Assembly (NCBI GenBank): GCA_017453335.1
Contig: JAFTKI010000068.1
Location: 1 to 49,727, forward strand
Origin: Clostridia bacterium
GTDB taxonomy: Bacteria > Bacillota_A > Clostridia > Oscillospirales > CAG-272
Direction: 5' to 3'
Length of the DNA stretch: 49,727 bases
The notes under the pieces are model-generated. The model worked only from the letters and a program-made list of their open reading frames with translations. It was not told where the DNA came from and searched no databases. Position numbers and translations under genes: made by a program. Positions 48,504-49,727 of the stretch are shown piece by piece; position 1 is the first letter of the stretch, and each line of letters opens with the position of its first letter.

Positions 48504-48559
48504 GAGGTTTGATAAGAAAAATACAAAAAAATCTATATTTTTTCAAGCCGATCTGAAAA

Positions 48560-49024
48560 TCAAAGAACAAGCTCCATTCCGATCTTTTGCGGCACCAGAC
48601 CGCAAGCCTCGTAGAATCTGAGCGCCGAGGGATTACAGCTCCACACGTTGAGTGTCAGATTGTAGCACCCTTCCCTCTTAGCAAGCTCAACGGCGGCTTG
48701 ATACAGCTCCTTGCCAATGTGCTTACCGCGTAAAGCTTCGTCCACGCAAAGATCATCGATGTACAACGTCTTGATATCGGTCAGAACCGAGTTATCCACG
48801 TGCTGTTGGAAGATGCAGAAGCAATAGCCCATCACCTCATCATGCTCGTCCACCGCCACAAGAATCGGGCGGCTTGCATCCTGCAAAAGCACCTTCAATT
48901 CGTCATCGGAGTATTTTCTTCCTACCTTAAAAATATCAGGTCTTCCCTTGTGATGCACCAGATCTACCTGACACAAAAGATCCCCCATCTTGGGAATGTC
49001 CTTTTCACTTGCAAAACGTACCAT
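48560..49024 (-). CDS. GNAT-family N-acetyltransferase
   Basis: 154 residues. Acetyl-CoA-dependent fold: motif A region YIDDLCVDEALRGKHIGKELYQAAVELAKREG holds the pyrophosphate-binding R/K-G-x-x-G-K/A turn (about residues 103-110), then LNVWSCNPSALRFYEACGLVPQ is motif B. Substrate unknown. Single gene with its own promoter; the end lies about 57 bases before the T-box promoter. Confidence 0.88.
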   Translation of the reverse strand: MVRFASEKDIPKMGDLLCQVDLVHHKGRPDIFKVGRKYSDDELKVLLQDASRPILVAVDEHDEVMGYCFCIFQQHVDNSVLTDIKTLYIDDLCVDEALRGKHIGKELYQAAVELAKREGCYNLTLNVWSCNPSALRFYEACGLVPQKIGMELVL

Positions 49025-49062
49025 AACAGTTTACCTCGCATACTGAAATTTTCACATCCTCT

Positions 49063-49090
49063 ATTATAGCAATCTTTTGCAAAAAATCAA
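49063..49090 (-). promoter_or_regulatory. Promoter of the GNAT gene
   Basis: On the minus strand TTGATT (49090-49085), 16 bases, TATAAT (49068-49063). Confidence 0.65.
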
Positions 49091-49135
49091 GAGGCTTAGT
49101 AAAACAAACTTCACAAAACACGCTATCAAAGTAAC

Positions 49136-49170
49136 AAAAAGCCCTGTGAATTCCCTTTCACAAGGCTTTT
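49136..49170 (-). terminator. Terminator after the right-edge gene
   Basis: AAAAGCC-x-TGTGAA (49170-49157) pairs with TTCACA-x-GGCTTTT (49150-49137) with one mismatch, followed by a T run on the minus strand. It lies about 90 bases beyond the stop at 49262. Confidence 0.7.
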
Positions 49171-49261
49171 CGTCTATCACCCATTCAACCGACAAAGTGT
49201 TGTCACTATATACCCTAATAGATACAGAAATAGTCTTACATTCATTAAATGTTATTGGTAC

Positions 49262-49727
49262 TTAAAAGTTAACAAAGCCTAAATCCTTTAATGATACATC
49301 AAACTCGTTTTTTATGTAGTATTCTGCAAAAATCAATCCGTCAGCCAAGTGTTTTCCATACTCTTCGCCTAACTGCCATGTTTCCAATCCCCATATAACA
49401 TCAGATTCCACACTATAGGTGGTTAAATCTATGTATCCATAAAGAGTTTCCTTGCTACGGTCAGCAAAAGCTATAGAAATACCTGCTTTTTCCTCATTGT
49501 TTTTCAACTTTAAACTTATGGTATCATGAAACTTGCTGTTTTCTACAGGTAAACAAACGAAAATGCATAGTACATCTTGTCGAGCTTCAATAGCTACATA
49601 CTCATGATGATATTTATAACTTGTATTTTCATAATGCAATTGTTCGTCGGGCGATCTATTGGATAAGTAACCGTACAAAACATCATATCCAGGGGTAGAG
49701 AATTCAGTCTCTTTATTATTGCAACTA
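49262..49727 (-). CDS. Partial gene at the right edge, possible lipoprotein
   Basis: The frame is open from the window edge to the stop at 49262, so the start is missing. The first visible residues are SCNNKETEFSTPGYDVLYG, which would suit a lipobox Cys and a short linker; the signal peptide would lie just outside. About 150 further residues are soluble, rich in Tyr, Glu and Lys (GLETWQLGEEYGKHLADGLIFAEYY). No family recognised. The DNA is A+T-richer than neighbouring genes, which may point to recent acquisition. Confidence 0.55.
   Translation of the reverse strand, partial: SCNNKETEFSTPGYDVLYGYLSNRSPDEQLHYENTSYKYHHEYVAIEARQDVLCIFVCLPVENSKFHDTISLKLKNNEEKAGISIAFADRSKETLYGYIDLTTYSVESDVIWGLETWQLGEEYGKHLADGLIFAEYYIKNEFDVSLKDLGFVNF

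Overview
The window looks like chromosomal DNA of an anaerobic, spore-forming Clostridia (Firmicutes), probably an Oscillospirales-type gut lineage. The evidence is the spore maturation pair spmA-spmB, an AbrB/SpoVT-type regulator, the paired M16 peptidases, DUF512-der, a T-box riboswitch, a BspA-type leucine-rich repeat surface protein, strong GGAGG ribosome binding sites, and many sigma-A promoters of the form TTGACA-17-TATAAT, often with an extended TGn -10. Base composition is near half G+C by eye, apart from A+T-richer stretches in the repeat core of the LRR gene (about 15.65-16.75 kb) and in the last gene. No rRNA, tRNA, insertion sequence, phage gene or CRISPR array was seen.

Layout. 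0-1.6 kb (minus): rpsU and a dus-family gene. 1.7-4.7 kb: a HELGH membrane protein, a 29-residue Cys-rich peptide, abrB-like (minus), and spmA-spmB with a small membrane protein. 4.7-9.9 kb: RNase J behind a long structured leader, a large membrane-anchored protein and a zinc-ribbon protein. 10-14.5 kb: galactokinase, a small membrane protein, walJ-like MBL hydrolase, rlmH, prfB and a small membrane protein. 14.5-17.2 kb (minus): a secreted LRR protein followed by a 34-residue peptide gene, both behind an unusual hairpin-terminator leader. 17.3-22 kb: the housekeeping operon DUF512-der-obg-ppa. 22-24.1 kb: a Fur-family regulator with a tandem palindromic operator and a permease, then a DtxR-family regulator with two palindromic sites. 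From 24.2 kb to the end everything is on the minus strand: folD, lgt, two M16 proteins; rmlABC and a lipoprotein; a CofE-like protein; an MFS transporter with a VOC protein; an SGNH lipoprotein; livKHMGF; cysK-like with a transaldolase-like gene; an aromatic amino acid operon; a GNAT gene; and a truncated gene at the right edge.

The most striking system lies at 43.5-48.5 kb. A T-box riboswitch precedes a sodium:solute symporter gene, then phenylacetate-CoA ligase, a tandem-ACT protein and DAHP synthase. In front of DAHP synthase sits a second attenuator: a 22-codon leader peptide with the run FYYYFF, overlapping a hairpin that competes with an intrinsic terminator. The T-box discriminator-contacting base and the codon register together favour a UUC (Phe) specifier, although strict spacing would read UCG (Ser). 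I infer an operon that answers phenylalanine/tyrosine shortage by taking up and activating arylacetates and by opening the shikimate pathway, with two different RNA sensors in series. Individual gene families are mostly secure; the joint regulation and physiology are inference.
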